In this document: one piece after another, positions 26,801 through 39,466 of the stretch | Layout: each line of letters begins with the position of its first letter | Position numbering within the stretch: the stretch's first letter is position 1 | NCBI GenBank assembly: GCA_017590115.1 | Contig: JAGGNK010013558.1 | Coordinates: 9,227,752 to 9,291,751, forward strand | Direction: 5' to 3' | Length of the DNA stretch: 64,000 bases | From: Montifringilla adamsi | Taxonomy: Eukaryota; Chordata; Aves; Passeriformes; Passeridae | Notes under the pieces: model-generated | Databases searched by the model: none | Told to the model about the DNA's origin: nothing | Seen by the model: the letters and a program-made list of their open reading frames with translations, nothing else | Made by a program: the position numbers and the translations under genes

Positions 26801-27291
26801 GGCTATCAACCTCTGCTGAATATTTCTTTGCACTCAAGGTCAGTTCCCAGCTTGCTAGAACATAAGTGCAATTACTTTTGGAATTAAGAAAGCCTTGGCT
26901 AGTCTGGTTAAACACAGTGATTCTTAATCCAATCTATACCATTCCTTTTATTTCACTGGCAGTTGAGAAGGTGGTAGTGAAATAGCTTTTGCAGCAACTT
27001 CATATATTTGATTTTATCAGCAAGTCTTAGTTCCCACATCTGATTGCTCATTGGAAAAGCTCACAAGTAATTCTCTAAATCTAGTGAGTTTAATTTATCC
27101 CTGTGTCATAAGTAAGTTCAGCTTGGCACTGGGGGTCTGGTGCAGATAATGCTGCTTTAAAGGTTATCTGGCTTTCTGCAGGGTGTCAGAAGCTCAGCTG
27201 CAGTGGAAAATAACCAGAATGCAGCCATTGTCTGGCAATGTCATGGGCACCAACAGATTTACTGGAGGAAGTACAGAGGGAGCCATATACA
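23803..27291. other. AT-rich sequence with one possible old SINE relic
   Basis: Mostly unremarkable. A MIR-like segment and a C-run near 26680 are listed separately. No exon is supported. Confidence 0.5.
26325..26430 (+). repeat. MIR-like ancient SINE relic
   Basis: GCAGGTTACTTAATCTTC is followed, after a T-rich insertion, by TTTCCTCATTGTGAAACTGA. Both blocks and their order match the conserved core-to-tail part of the MIR SINE as I remember it (a block on keeping a GTTACTTAA, then TTTCCTCAT..AAA). Heavy divergence fits an element inherited from an early amniote. Confidence 0.4.
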
Positions 27292-27451
27292 TCACCTGAT
27301 GGCAGGTGGGGATTGTCTCCTGGCTTGATGGAATCACATCTCACACCTGCAGTATGCATGTGCTGTTTATTTCACCTGCTGGCAGGCAGGGACTGTCTCC
27401 TGGCTTGATGGAATCAGCTCTCACTCTTGCAATACAAATATATTGTAAAGC
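27292..27451 (+). repeat. Tandem duplication of an 80-bp unit
   Basis: Two head-to-tail units begin at 27292 and 27372 with TCACCTG. They share the run TGTCTCCTGGCTTGATGG at a constant distance of 80 bases, and similarity fades towards the right end of the second unit. Because 80 is not a multiple of three, the open frame that runs across both units reads them in different phases. That argues against a coding repeat. Confidence 0.8.
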
Positions 27452-28040
27452 AGGAGTTGTTTGGGCAAAAACTTATACACATGGGAGGACATCATGTGCC
27501 TGGTTATTTCATTTGATTGCCTTGAATTCATGAGAGTTCAATTGTGTAAATCTGGTGCAGGCTGGGTAAAATTGTATGGATTGTCTCATTTTGCACCAAA
27601 TCACAGAGTAGCTGGTAGTGGGCAGCCAAGCAACTGCTCTACCTGATGTCTCTGTTTTCCATTTATCAAACTTCTCTTTTCATGATTCAGGTATCTGTGG
27701 TCTTTTCCTCCTCACTTGGGATTTGGACTGCTTTATCAAATTTTGATTTTCTGTCTTCTGTTAATATTTAGCTCATGCCATTTCTCTGAGAAATTATTAT
27801 TGCAACTGCTGAATGCCATTTGTGGTCAAAACAGCATAGTAATATTAATCATATACATGATCTATGGTAACTGGCATGCAGAAAATACATAAATAGGCTT
27901 TCCAGGCTTCACAATCTTGAAAAATAATTGATGCTTTGCATAATTATCTGATAGATACTTACAGATAGATAGGTTCATATTCATTTACACCCTCTAATTT
28001 CTGTAGTCTGTTCATGGTCACTTAGATTTAGTGCATACTG
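27452..28040. other. Non-repetitive AT-rich sequence
   Basis: No gene or named repeat was seen. This stretch leads directly into the truncated LTR. Confidence 0.5.
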
Positions 28041-28275
28041 AAGCCCTGCTTCCTGGGAAGTGGCTGGACATTGCCTGCTCATGAGAAGTAGAGAATAAAT
28101 CTTTTGTTTTCATTTGCTTCCACACATGACCTTTGCTTTTGCTTTATTAAACTGCCTTTATCTTGACTCACAAGGGGTTTTTCTCCATATCATTTTCTCC
28201 CCCTAGTCCTGCTGAGGAGGGGAGTGATAGAGTGGCTTGGTGGGCACCTGGCATCCAGCCAAGGTCAGCCCACCA
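28041..28275 (+). mobile_element. 5'-truncated LTR of an avian endogenous retrovirus
   Basis: The order of landmarks matches the 3' part of a common avian LTR. First comes CTTCCTGGGAAGTGGCTGGA, then GAAGTAGAGAATAAAT with the polyadenylation signal AATAAA at 28094-28099. Next is TTATTAAACTGCCTTTATCT, then a CTGAGGAGGGGAGTGA block near 28210. The terminal segment has GGCACCTGGCATCCAGCC and ends in CCCACCA. The 5' half of the LTR is absent and I see no target-site duplication or internal retroviral sequence, so it is an old fragment. The family (ERV1, ERVK or ERVL) was not determined. Confidence 0.7.
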
Positions 28276-31200
28276 AACAAGGATATATTTCTAACTCTTA
28301 TTTTAGACACGTGGTATTGTGCTGATACCCTCTAAAGCATTGACTAAAACTTCAGTTGTGTGCCTTACCACTGCTTTGTCTCTTTCCTCCCCTGTTCAGA
28401 GAGGTCAAAGCTCTCCATGTTTCTATTAAAAAGAACATTTAAGTACAGAGGGAAAAGGATCTTCTAGTAATTTTAAAGATACAATTTCATTCAGAAAAAA
28501 AAAAAAACAGAGAAACATTTGGCATGGTATATGCTGATCAAATATGTCTTTGCTTTAATACAGCATATTAACAAGCAAAATGGGAGTTGCAGGATAATTG
28601 CATAAAATCAGTAATAAATGTCTATACTGAATACGTTGTCTGGAAGAACTTCATGATAACTTTGATTTTTAAACAGCTTGAACAGAACTGACATCAACTC
28701 AAGGAAGGTCTTTGTCTTCTCATGTGTAAAAAGGAATAAGAATATTTTCTTCCTCAATATGGTGTTACAGAATTCAATTAAGATGCTTTCATTGTCTCAG
28801 CAATAAATTGTTTTGTCCTGTTGATCTAAATCCAGTGTAAAAGCTACACATGGGCAACAGCAGAATTAGACTCTATAGTATTATTAGAGGCCTAATAATC
28901 ATAACTCAAATCATGGTTAATTTCAATTAGAGTGTTAAATTTACAAAATAAAAATATGGAGCCACTGTTGTCCATAATTTGAGAAGGGACAATGGGTGAA
29001 ATGTGAGATTAAACAGTTGCTAAATTATTATCAACTAACAAATGCAAACCTTGTCATACTGGTAAAACAGTAAGTAGCCTGGAACTATTAAATTGCAGTC
29101 TTCAAAATGTTTGTGAGATAGGAAAAAACCCCAAACCTTCAAGGGGTATTGCAAAGGAACTTATGTTACTCTTTTTAAGATAGACCCAGTGAGAAAATAC
29201 ACTGATCTTAAGTCTGCAGACATGACTGCTGTTATAACTCTAGTGTCATAAAATATGTGCTTTTGATTCATGACACATATTCAGTTTCTTCCATATAGTT
29301 CTGGGGCTAATTTGATTTAAAACACTGTTATCGGAATGGAGCATGTCCTAAAAACCAGAACATAATGGATGTTAAATATTGACTTTTCAATTGGAAGGAT
29401 ATATTCATTAGACAGCTGGAGTTAGCCTATCTTAAATGTTCATTAAAAAAAGAGAATCAAAAAGCTATAGAATCAGTCTTGAAAAGTACCCTTCTTTATA
29501 TCAGTAATGATCTTCTGACTCTGCTTTTTATTACTTCTACTGCTGTCAACTACCTGATGTTAGAAGCTCTCTTTCCTTTATGGCTTAAATAATGCTAGAG
29601 ACTCATTTAAAATTGTTGTGCACAATAACCTGTTCTGATAACTGCTGTTATAGGTTTTCTGTAGGTGGCCTCACATTTTCTAATTTTCTGATAACCAAAA
29701 AATGGCCTTGAAATATTTTTCCTCTCTCTTTATTTAAAACTTTCTAGATTATATAGAACTTGCATTACTCAGTAATCAAATCCCTTTTCTTTTTTCTTTT
29801 TAAAATCCAGTTTTCACATAGGACACTTAAAAAACTTCTTAGGCTAGTTGTTTATATTTATTGAATTCCACTTGGCTTAGCAGTAGAGTAGGAAAGGAGA
29901 GTGTAATCCAGTGTAACAACTCCTCCCAAAGTCTCTGCAGGGCAGAGCAGGACAGAGCACTCAGCAGCCTGCTCAGGACAGAGCAGTGGCCAGCCCTGCC
30001 CCTGCTGGCCTCTGTCATTCCCAGGGCACACCTGTTTGCAGATGGGCAATCCAACTGTCCTGGCTTTGTCTCCACTGGATTTTTCTGGCTGTCTCTGTGT
30101 TGCAATGCATATGGGAGTCAACCAAGACCAGGTGTTATGTCCATTCTATGTATTTCCTGCACTGTCAGACCTTTACAAGTTTTAATTTTTGCTCCAGTTC
30201 AGGTCATTCTTTGCCTGGGGTGATCACAGTTCTCATTTAGTTCTGACTGGAGAAAAACTACTGTCTGAGACCAGGAGTTTTATTTGATTCCCAGACTCAC
30301 TTCTGCTCTAACCATCACCTATTGTGTCGATCCTTCTTTCCCTGAACTAATAAATATTTACAGAGTGAAAGATTGGCAGCTGTCCCATGCGGCTGGTTAG
30401 GGTACTTACCTGGAATATTATCCCTGCTTTACATAATCCAAAGCAGAGGCATGGTCTGGGTCTCATCTAAGTGCCTCAGCCACACAGGTATTTACTTCTT
30501 GGGGTTTTCCTGCTATTTTTTTCCAGGGCACACATTCCACACCAAACTTCAGAAATTGTTCTAGTGGAAGTAGAACCTAGCAAATATCCTTGGCCAGGTT
30601 TAACCTTCAGCCACAACAGTGCCTGAATATTCAGGAACCCTTCTACCATTGCAAACAGGCATGTCTCGCATGATGAGAGTAATTGCAACCCTTGATAAAT
30701 CCCTACAGAAGTGCTTTTCCTATAGTCATTTCTATCCTACCTTCAATGAGCCTGAGGCTGCGACCTTCTGTTCAGAGGCTTTTCTGGAAGAAATTAGAAA
30801 TTGAAAAAATCAAGGTTTGATTAAAAGATGTAGAGCTGAGTCACTTCAAAGGACTGATAACGCACATCCCTAACAGTCACTTCCCTTGGCATCATATCAG
30901 CTTTAGTCAAGTCAGGGTGGGGAGAGGTGGAAGAACCCTTTGGGAGGGTGAGTTTTTTAGTTATATGAACCAGCAGCTATATTCTCATATCTTAGCTACC
31001 AGTTTTCAGCTTAGTGGAGCTGAAAGTTTTTATTTTTACAGCTTTCCACTCCACTTAGCTTCTTGCTGAGTCATAAAATCTAAGGTACTGCAATATTTAG
31101 TCTATTAATGTCCATATAGAGAGCTTATATTTGCAATACCCAAAATAAAGGTGGCTTTTGCATGACTCCTGTTTAAGCAGATGCTTGAGGATCCCTGCAA

Positions 31201-34200
31201 TAAGTACAAGAAGGATCATCCATCGTGTAAGAGCTTCAGAAGGTGTAATGCATCTCTTTCCTACATCCAGGCATTTTTAAATGCTGATTGTTCCTGACTG
31301 TCAGTGTGGCCCTGCTGTAGCCACAGGTATTGGATATAATTGAGAACATCCATCAGTTATCTCTCAATTCTAGCACAGTACTACACCTGATCAAGATTAA
31401 AACTGGGTGAAGAAAGGAAAATTGTGATGCGGCATTTTATCACTGCAACATTTTTTTGGATTTAAGCTTATTGGAGCATTTCAGAGTAATCTGTTTTATC
31501 AGTAATTGCAATCATTTCATTGAGATGAACTGTTTCTACAAAATAATTTCACATTTCTCTAAAATAATCTCGTAAATCTGTTTAATTCATGGGAAGTTCA
31601 AAAATTTTTACCTTTTTCAGATTCAGAAAGAAAGGAAATTTCATAATGTTGACATATCCTTTTTTAGGAATGGTACAGTTGAAATTCTCGGTGAAGAACT
31701 TTGTTATCATATTTTGGATGACAGTGAAAATTGTGGCAGAGATAGCACAGAAAGAATGAAGCTGTTCAGCACAGTTTGTGATTTGTATGAGGGGGCCTGC
31801 TTGGGGACCTGGCACTTTCTGTAGAGACTTAACAGCTCTAAGGATTGATATAATGTTGGACACAGGAATCACAGGACTAAGCCAGAGGCAAAAGCAGGCA
31901 CCAGGAGGCACAGGCTGTATAGACAGGACTGGCAACACCTTTGATGTCTGAAAAGAAAGGAACAAGTTCCTTATCCAGTAGGAATGGAAACACATTTAAA
32001 TAGAAAATAGCAAATAGAAATTGTTAAAAAGAAATGTCCTATAAGGTAGGAGCGCAAAAAACCCCACTCTCATTTTAAACCCCATACATCTGTGTGTAGT
32101 GAATTTGCTAGAAGTTTTGCTTTCCTTTTTAGAAAAAAGCAAGCAACAACAAAATGAATAGCTCAAAATAACTGCATCTTTACAGTTACTTGCAAAACAG
32201 TAAAGAATAACCTCAAGAATATTCATTTTCATGGTTTTTGCCTCTTGGGTAAACTCAGGTGGTTTAAACAAGCCCAGGAAAAAGGCAACCATTAATATAA
32301 ACTCCTTGTGTTTGTATGGTATTTCTCCCTAAGTGTACCATTGCTAAATAAACTGTGCTTTAAGAATGTTACTGATCCCTTCTCCACACTGCCCACAGAG
32401 CTCCAGAGAGAAGGATTACAGCACATTTTAAATGTAACTTTGTAATCCAGGATATATCTGCATTACCTGGGATATTCATACTGGTTTTATTTTACTGTTT
32501 TTACTGACTAAAATAGACACTTCCAGCAACATAGCCAGGAGACCAGAAATTTAACATAATTTGGGGGAAAATAAAGCTAAGCAGTTTGAAAAGGGAGACA
32601 GAACCCCATCCTGGGAGAGACTGTGGGATAAGAACTGATTCTTCAGGGGCAGTGGGGAGAGGATTATGCACTTATGCAGTGGCTGCAGATTTTTTTTTTT
32701 TAATATTGCTGTATTTCACTTTTTGTAAAGCAGATGACTTTTTTTCAAAGTAGTTGCTGAAACTTTTATCTTGATTTGATTGTGTCTGGGTTTCTTTTAT
32801 TTGTGAATATTCCAACATCCAGCCTTTGATGTTACCTTTGAGCAGAGCCTTATCAGGTCCTGAAAATAGCTTCACAGATGAAATTTTTTTTCTATTGTAT
32901 TAGCCTGGTTTGAAAAGAACCTAATTGACCTGCTATAATAAAAGATTTGACTTTAAAGTTTGATCCCAGCTTACAAGGGTTTGCATCTCTTGGTTCTGCC
33001 TTTTGAACACTTAAACAAGAGACATTTTTCAGTTTCTAAAAACCTTTTAGCTCGTCCACATGTATGGACAGTACCTAATGGACCCTACCCATTTATTCAT
33101 TGGTCTCCACAGCTGTGAAACATGATTCTTTTTATGCTTTCTGTTTTTAGGTCAAAATGAAAAATCCATTTGTCTTATTTAGCTTTTTAAATATTTATTT
33201 TATGGTATTTTACATTCTTTCTGCTTTTGCCCTGGGGTATTTCTTCAAAACTCATTTTAAAATGTGCACATGATTGATTTGGTTTTTGAGACAGGCAACA
33301 GGAACCAGGTTTCACTTCCTCTGAAACTGCAGAAAAGTGATGGGGTCTTATTAGAGAAATAGACTATTTCGTTTGCCTTGTAAGGAAGAAGAAAAGCTGT
33401 ACTGAAAAGAATTATCATGATGAAACATGAAAAAGAGTAGGCTGAATTATTCTTTAGATGTGCTGGCTCTGCAAGGTGAGAATCTGGCCCAAGAATTTTT
33501 CTGTAGTCTGTAACTTGAGAGAGGCATGAAAAGTAAAGCCAACAACACTTTATTGTCCATAGATCTTACCACCCCAATGGAGAAATATGATGATTTCTTA
33601 TTGAGAAGCAGAAATAGATTCTGTATTTGCAACATCTCTCTTATTTCCACTCCACAGGTCTGCATAATCGAACATGTCAGGTCAAAGGATGGAAAATTTG
33701 CTTTCTGGAGGAAGGCAGTGATTGAACTGCTGAAGGCTGATTCTGCAGGCAGTGCTCAGGTGCAGGGGTTCCTGCCCTCTTACACAGACCTATTGATGAG
33801 AACTGGAGCTCTGCACTTGACAGATGCTGGGCTGGGGCTGAACAACCCGGCTCCGTGTTTATGCGGTCAAAATTCTCACATCAGTTAATGGGAATTGTGT
33901 GAGAACAAGAATTTAGTAAAAAGAGAGAATGGCAGGATTTGGACCTGTACCAAATGCTTAGGAAAAGGCTGTGCTTCCTGCCCTCTCAGTTAGAAGTTGG
34001 GTGTTGTGAAGCAGTCAGTAATGCCAAGACAGTTGGCAAGTGAGCAAAACCAAAATAATAGAATTAAAGGAGAGAAGGACTTCTTGCAATTAAAATTGCA
34101 TGTACTGGCATTTCTAGTATGTGGCAGAGATCCTGCACATTTTACTCCTGAGTAACAAAGAACAGAGCTGTGTATGTCACCATGGAAATGTAAATGGAGT

Positions 34201-36464
34201 TCCTTTGACAAACAGAGAAATGTATGCCATTCCTTTATGCTCAGATGAACTGCTCATAGTGGGATGCAAGAGAAGAATGGGATGTCTGTTACAGAAAAGA
34301 TATGAACATGCAATTGTAGTACCTTGTTCTATGTTCTGTTAGATTTTCATTAGGAGCTTAAAACATGCAAAGAGAAAAAAAGATAGCGATTTTTTTTCTA
34401 GCTATTTATTTAATACAGTATTTATAGCAGGCAGTAAAAAAATAATAGTGATAAAATACTATTGGCAAAGAGCACAGAGGTAAAAGTGTAGATTTGTACA
34501 CTATGCTGCTTCTGCCTGGGATGTCTATCTGCTTATTTTTCCTTAAAAAAAGGATGGATATTTATGAATGAAAGGAACTTTCAAAAGCGGTGGGAAGCTG
34601 TATTACAATATTATGAATCTGATTGAAGAGATTTTTTTTGTCTAGTTTTTATGATCAACAGATGTTTGAAAACTTTTGTTCTAATTCTGACTGCATCATT
34701 CTTTCCTTGACTGGAGAATGAGAATGTGTGGATTGCAAGTTAAAAAATTAACAACAACCTGTACTGGGAGCTCAAGAATTCATAACTTTTCTAATATTCT
34801 GAAGGTATCAGCTTATCATTTTGCTCTATTATAATTTGGAACAGAGAGCTAGGTAAATAATATCAAATATTTTCTGAGTTTTATGTTGTTGCTTTAACAT
34901 ATGTTTGTGCTTGATTTCACCAAATACTTCTGAGTTCAACTCCCACAATGAGTCTGAGAACTCAGTGTCTGGCTCACATGTTTGGATATTTGAACTAGAA
35001 ATGTTTTTGGAGATCAGCAAAGAGAGATGGAATTGCCAAGCCAGTTGCTCTAAAGTCAAACCATAAAGGCAAAAAAAACCAGAGAAAGATTTAAGTCCAA
35101 ACACTCTATTTACCTTTTTTACCCCATGTGGAGTTATGTCTTGTGACTGTCATAAGATGAAATAACTTTAAAATCTTCAGCAAGCCAATAAACTTTGCAG
35201 TATCCTGGTTTCCCCTTAGGAATAAGGATGAGGCTTCTGCAACTCAGAAAGAAAAAAATTTCATGTCATCTGTTGTTCCTTTAAATTTGCTTATTTTAAT
35301 TTATTTCTAACAGAAACCACCCTGTCACTTCTTTAACCTAGCTTCCTGATTTACAATAATTCATTCAGAGCAGCAATGATGCTTCACCCAGCCTGTTTTG
35401 GATATGGAATCTTAAATATTCTTGAGGAAAGTTGTCATATAGACATAGAGTGCTCTTTGTAAGTTACAGAAAATATTTTTTGAGTAAAGATAATGGAAAA
35501 AAATTAATGGAAATCATGAGCAATCTGAAGATTTTCTAATAACAGAAAAGGTCAGTAAATTAGTAATTGCCTCTGAAATATAATCATAATACTGCCTAGT
35601 GATTAAATTGGCTTATTAAAATATGCTCAGGAGTGACGATTAAAGTATTCTTTATGCATTATGAATTAAGTATCTTTTTTTTTAATTTGGAAGAAATTCA
35701 CATTTATGAAAATTAAGAAAATGCAGGGTATTCAAAGATAATAATCATATCATATCTGTAGACATCAGGTGAAAAAAAGTAAGCTAAGGTGATGTCCTTT
35801 GTTTCCTTGGTACTAAAATGCAACTGATTTTGAAATTGAAGTGATGCCAGACAGCAACACTTCACATTCACTTGGGACAGAAAATACCCAGCTGACCATT
35901 CAGGATTGCTGTAGGGAGGCAGAATATTGGGCAGTCAGAGTGAAAACATGCTGGAGAAAGGACAATAATAGAATGTGTCTTCATTTCTCACAAGGTTTTT
36001 CCCTCAAAAGTTAATGTTTCTTTGAAAGTTGGTATTCCCCTTCTAGGCTAATAATCCTTCAGGATAGCTTTAAGGTACTTGTTTCCCAAATACCTTCTGA
36101 AGGATCTAGTAGCACTTTCGCCTTTCTGACCGCCATGTCTCATAACCTGGATCTCATCTTGATTCCTGCTGAATAACAGAATTTTGATGACTGCAGCTTC
36201 CTCCTCCCCCACCACATCTATGTGCACTGATAAATATTGTACTCCTTGCTTTTATCCTTTGGGCTTGTTTTAAGGGAGAAGTTACCTGAGACTGGCTTGT
36301 TACATCTTCATGCAATGTTTAACTATGAAGGAAGCACAGTGCTCTCTTCTTACATTGCCTCCAGTGACTTGTTTGCCAATCAGTGCAAAGCTCTGCACCA
36401 AGCCTGGTGTTCTGGGAAATGTCTCATTGTACTTTTTCTGATCTGCTCCATATTCTGTTTGCAG
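28276..36464. other. AT-rich sequence, no assigned gene
   Basis: It holds many short frames. The longest, 137 codons on the - strand at 31582-31995, is hydrophobic in patches but has no family motif, and the + strand is also open over part of it. Short A and T runs occur near 28497 and 32691. No transposon is recognised with confidence. Confidence 0.5.
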
Positions 36465-36509
36465 GGATGTGGATGCTGGGGGTGGTTACAGCAGGAGAAG
36501 GAAGAACAA
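36465..36509 (+). other. Candidate 45-nt micro-exon
   Basis: The acceptor tract CCATATTCTGTTTGCAG lies directly before this segment and a perfect GTAAGT donor lies directly after it. The length is a multiple of three and all frames lack stops. One frame gives a glycine-, tyrosine- and arginine-rich peptide, but none is recognisable. Without flanking exons this may be a decoy pair. Confidence 0.18.
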
Positions 36510-37580
36510 GTAAGTAAATTTGAGGGGATATGTTTTCAGACCTTTGTATGGAGCAATTGGAATCAGTTGTTTTAAAGTACACCCCAGTTATGCTGACGTC
36601 CCAGGGGAGCTGCTTTGCCTTGCATTGTGCACCCAAAAAAAAAAAAGCTCTTTATCGCAAGTTCTTTTTTTAATGACATCTACAATTCAGCACAAAGCAC
36701 ACTATAAAATTAATAGTATTCTGCAGTGATTGTTCTCAACCCAAGGGATTCAAACAACCCTGCATGTCCATAGCACCTTAAAGTCTCCATGCTGTTTGAA
36801 TTGTCTCAGGAGCCTAATTTGAGCTAGTCAGTTCATAAACCCAATCTTGAACCAAAACTGAATGAATAAATGAAACTCATAGTTTTAACCTTATTTTTCC
36901 TCTCTCTGTGGCTACAATAGACATATTTGCTTTGTAATATAGTTGAATTATGCAGCTATCTGCCCCACCTTGTGCTGAGTTTAACAGTGGGAAGATGAAG
37001 AGAGCTGGTGTGCATTTAGGAATAGGGGAACAGGCTTGCAATAAAGCTTAAGGGGGATGTGTGAGCAACAAGTGTGCCTCCTGCTTTTAGGATTTGTTAC
37101 TGCAAGGACATAAAAGTCAGCATTAGGTTTATGGTATTTTGATGCTATAGTGAGTGACTTGGGAATAAGAGGATTAAAAGACAACAGGCAGCAGGAGACT
37201 TGTAGCTTTTAACTCTTCCCAAAATGGTGATGAAGAGCTGGATACAGAAAAATTAGATTTAAATTCTTCCTTGTGCAGTTTATGAGATAATGCCATTCAT
37301 TATATTTAATAATAGATCTACTTCTGTTGTATAGATTTTTACTTAAGGATTTGATAAATCTGTAAATCGACCATGACAGCATACAATTTTTCACTGTCTG
37401 CAGACAGAGGCTGTGATCCAGGCCACAGGTACCACAGGAGCTGGCCAGGAGCTCATGGATCCTGGCCATCCCTTCAGCAGGGAGACTGCAGAAGCAGGTA
37501 GGAAACAGTCACACATTTAGTTCATCGCTAACAGGACACAATAAAAGTTCATAATGCCTCTTGCTGTGACCTGGTGAGGA
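36510..37580. other. AT-rich sequence, no assigned gene
   Basis: Nothing recognisable was found beyond short chance frames. Confidence 0.5.
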
Positions 37581-37615
37581 GAAGTTTTAGCACAGTTCCT
37601 TTTGTTTTAAGCTCC

Positions 37616-37652
<37 letters not shown>

Positions 37653-37715
37653 CTTTTTTTTTTTTTCTCCCCCTTTGGGGGTANAAGTTTTAGCACCGTT
37701 CCTTTTTTTTTAAGC

Positions 37716-37747
<32 letters not shown>
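37581..37747. repeat. Poly-T tracts with duplicated flank and ambiguous base
   Basis: A 31-base T run (37618-37648) and a 29-base T run (37719-37747) each follow a nearly identical leader. GAAGTTTTAGCACAGTTCCT at 37581 recurs as NAAGTTTTAGCACCGTTCCT at 37684, a shift of 103 bases. The only N in the window is the first base of the second copy. The second copy has small errors around homopolymers. This looks like one poly-T locus assembled twice from noisy reads, rather than a genuine biological repeat. Confidence 0.7.
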
Positions 37748-39309
37748 GGCAAAGCTTTTCTGCTTTGCCGCACTGCTGAGGTCAGATTTGGATGTCTCCT
37801 TTTCATTTTTTTTAACTAAATATCACAGGTGCTTTCACTTTTTGCAAAAGAAAGGTACCTGTCAGGTAAGGACTGGTTGTGTAGGTCTCCAAAGAGATGA
37901 ATTAAACCTGGGGCATCTAGTGCACACAGGGGAGTCTAGTGCACACAGAGGCACCTGAAAACCATCAGTTTTAAAGGGGATGTGACACTTGGTTATATGA
38001 ACTCTGTTCTACCATGGGTCTGAAATGAGCTCCTGGCTGTAAACAGCCTTTGAGGAGAGACAAGAAAATGAGTCTGTATGAGCCCAGAATTGCTGCGGGT
38101 GCATAAATGCCCTAATTTGAGATACAATTCTGTATCATAATCATCAAAATAAAGTAAAAATGTATTTTTGGTTGCCTAGAACAGAGTTGGTAAATGGTGT
38201 TTCTTGTGTTCCAGGGGGATTACTCACATAGAAATAATATGCCAAAGATTGGGCTTAGATTAAAAGGATTTTAAGCATAACAGAGAAGCCATCCTCATCT
38301 CTCTGTGAATAAACTGGTAGTTTCAACATAGTTCCTGGGATACTCTTGTCATATCATAAAAATTAGTGGAGTTTATACTAGCTGCATTTCAGCTGTCAGA
38401 TTCACCAGGGAAATAGTGATTTGCAAACTGAAGCAGTGCTCGGTCCAGACTGGAGAGCGCTCCTGACCCAGTGTGGGCTCAGATCATGGGTCCCTAAGGG
38501 AAATCTCACACTGCAAACTTGGACTGCAAGTTTGGTGTCTGTGTACAGAAAAATGGAGCTGTCAGGGCAGTCAGTCAGGCACCATTCACAAGGAAAGGCT
38601 TCATTTCAGAAAGGGAGAGAGGAAACCTGCCCAGAACAGTCTGGTTTGGAAGGACAAAGAGAGGAGCCAGTTTTGTGAATTGTCTGCTAGGCAAGGACAC
38701 CCTGAATAAATCAGTTGCTTGGTTTTCTGTTAATTCTGAGCAAGGTGGCATTATCACATGAGTCTTAGCAAGTTTGGCATTGGTTCTTTTTTCAAATATG
38801 AATCCCAGTAGTACTGTTTTCAAAAGAAATAGCAAGACAGCCTGTATTTCAAAACACCATTTTCAGCTAAAATCTCACTCTAGGCAGAGTAAAAGAAAGC
38901 ATTCAGTAATGAAGAGGAAGTTACAGAGATGGAAGAACTCGAGCTTTCTCAAAAAACCTTCTCTAAAAAGACTCAACTTATGAAAGCTGGCTGTACCAGT
39001 TTTGATAACATGGCTCTCAAGGACATCTAAAATCTCATGAAATATATGAGAGTCCAGAACAGAAATGTTCAAGGGAAAAACTAGAGCATATTTTTTTAGG
39101 AAGCACAAAAGAAAAATTCTAACATAATCTTTTTCATTTTCTAAAGAAAAGTTTTAGCTATCTTGATAAAATGGACAGCCATGCTTCTAGGAGACCTGCT
39201 GAATTGTTAATGTTATTATTAATATTGGTAATAATATTATTACTATGGATAATAATAATTACCAGAAAATCAGGTTGATCTGAATTACTAATGGTGAAGC
39301 TAGACATAA
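37748..39309. other. AT-rich sequence with a small tandem repeat
   Basis: Two copies of TCTAGTGCACACAG at 37916 and 37935 form a 19-base tandem repeat. A perfect AT-rich palindrome lies at 39228-39243. No gene is supported. Confidence 0.55.
39228..39243. repeat. 16-bp perfect AT palindrome
   Basis: GTAATAATATTATTAC reads identically on both strands and sits in a cluster of TAAT and ATTA cores (39203-39262). It lies 66 bases before the duplicated 157-bp segment. Confidence 0.85.
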
Positions 39310-39466
39310 AAGTTATATTACTAAGAATAACCTTTTACCCAAAATTTTTGAGAACATCAGAAAAAGCTCATTAATCAAAAGAAGACTTTAAATTTCAAAA
39401 CATGATATTACTGCAAAAATAGAGCACAGGCAATTCTCTGTTTGCTGTGTTCTCTGAATGGGACTT
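39310..39466 (+). repeat. 157-bp direct duplication, copy 1
   Basis: This segment recurs at 43888-44044 in the same orientation. I count two mismatches: A versus G in AAGAATAACC, and C versus T in GAGAACATC. There is no indel. Similarity stops abruptly at both ends. No protein, RNA or transposon identity was recognised. Confidence 0.95.

Noticed and set aside
29465..29520. Possible - strand CR1 end (ATAGAATCAGTCTTGAAAAG)
   Set aside because: Only scattered matches and no continuing CR1 body.
30661..30804. 48-codon open stretch starting MSRMMRVIATL
   Set aside because: Reads like protein but is short, isolated, and without splice or family support.
31582..31995. 137-codon open frame on the - strand
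   Set aside because: The + strand is open over the same region too, no motif or splice structure supports it, and one such frame is expected by chance in 64 kb.
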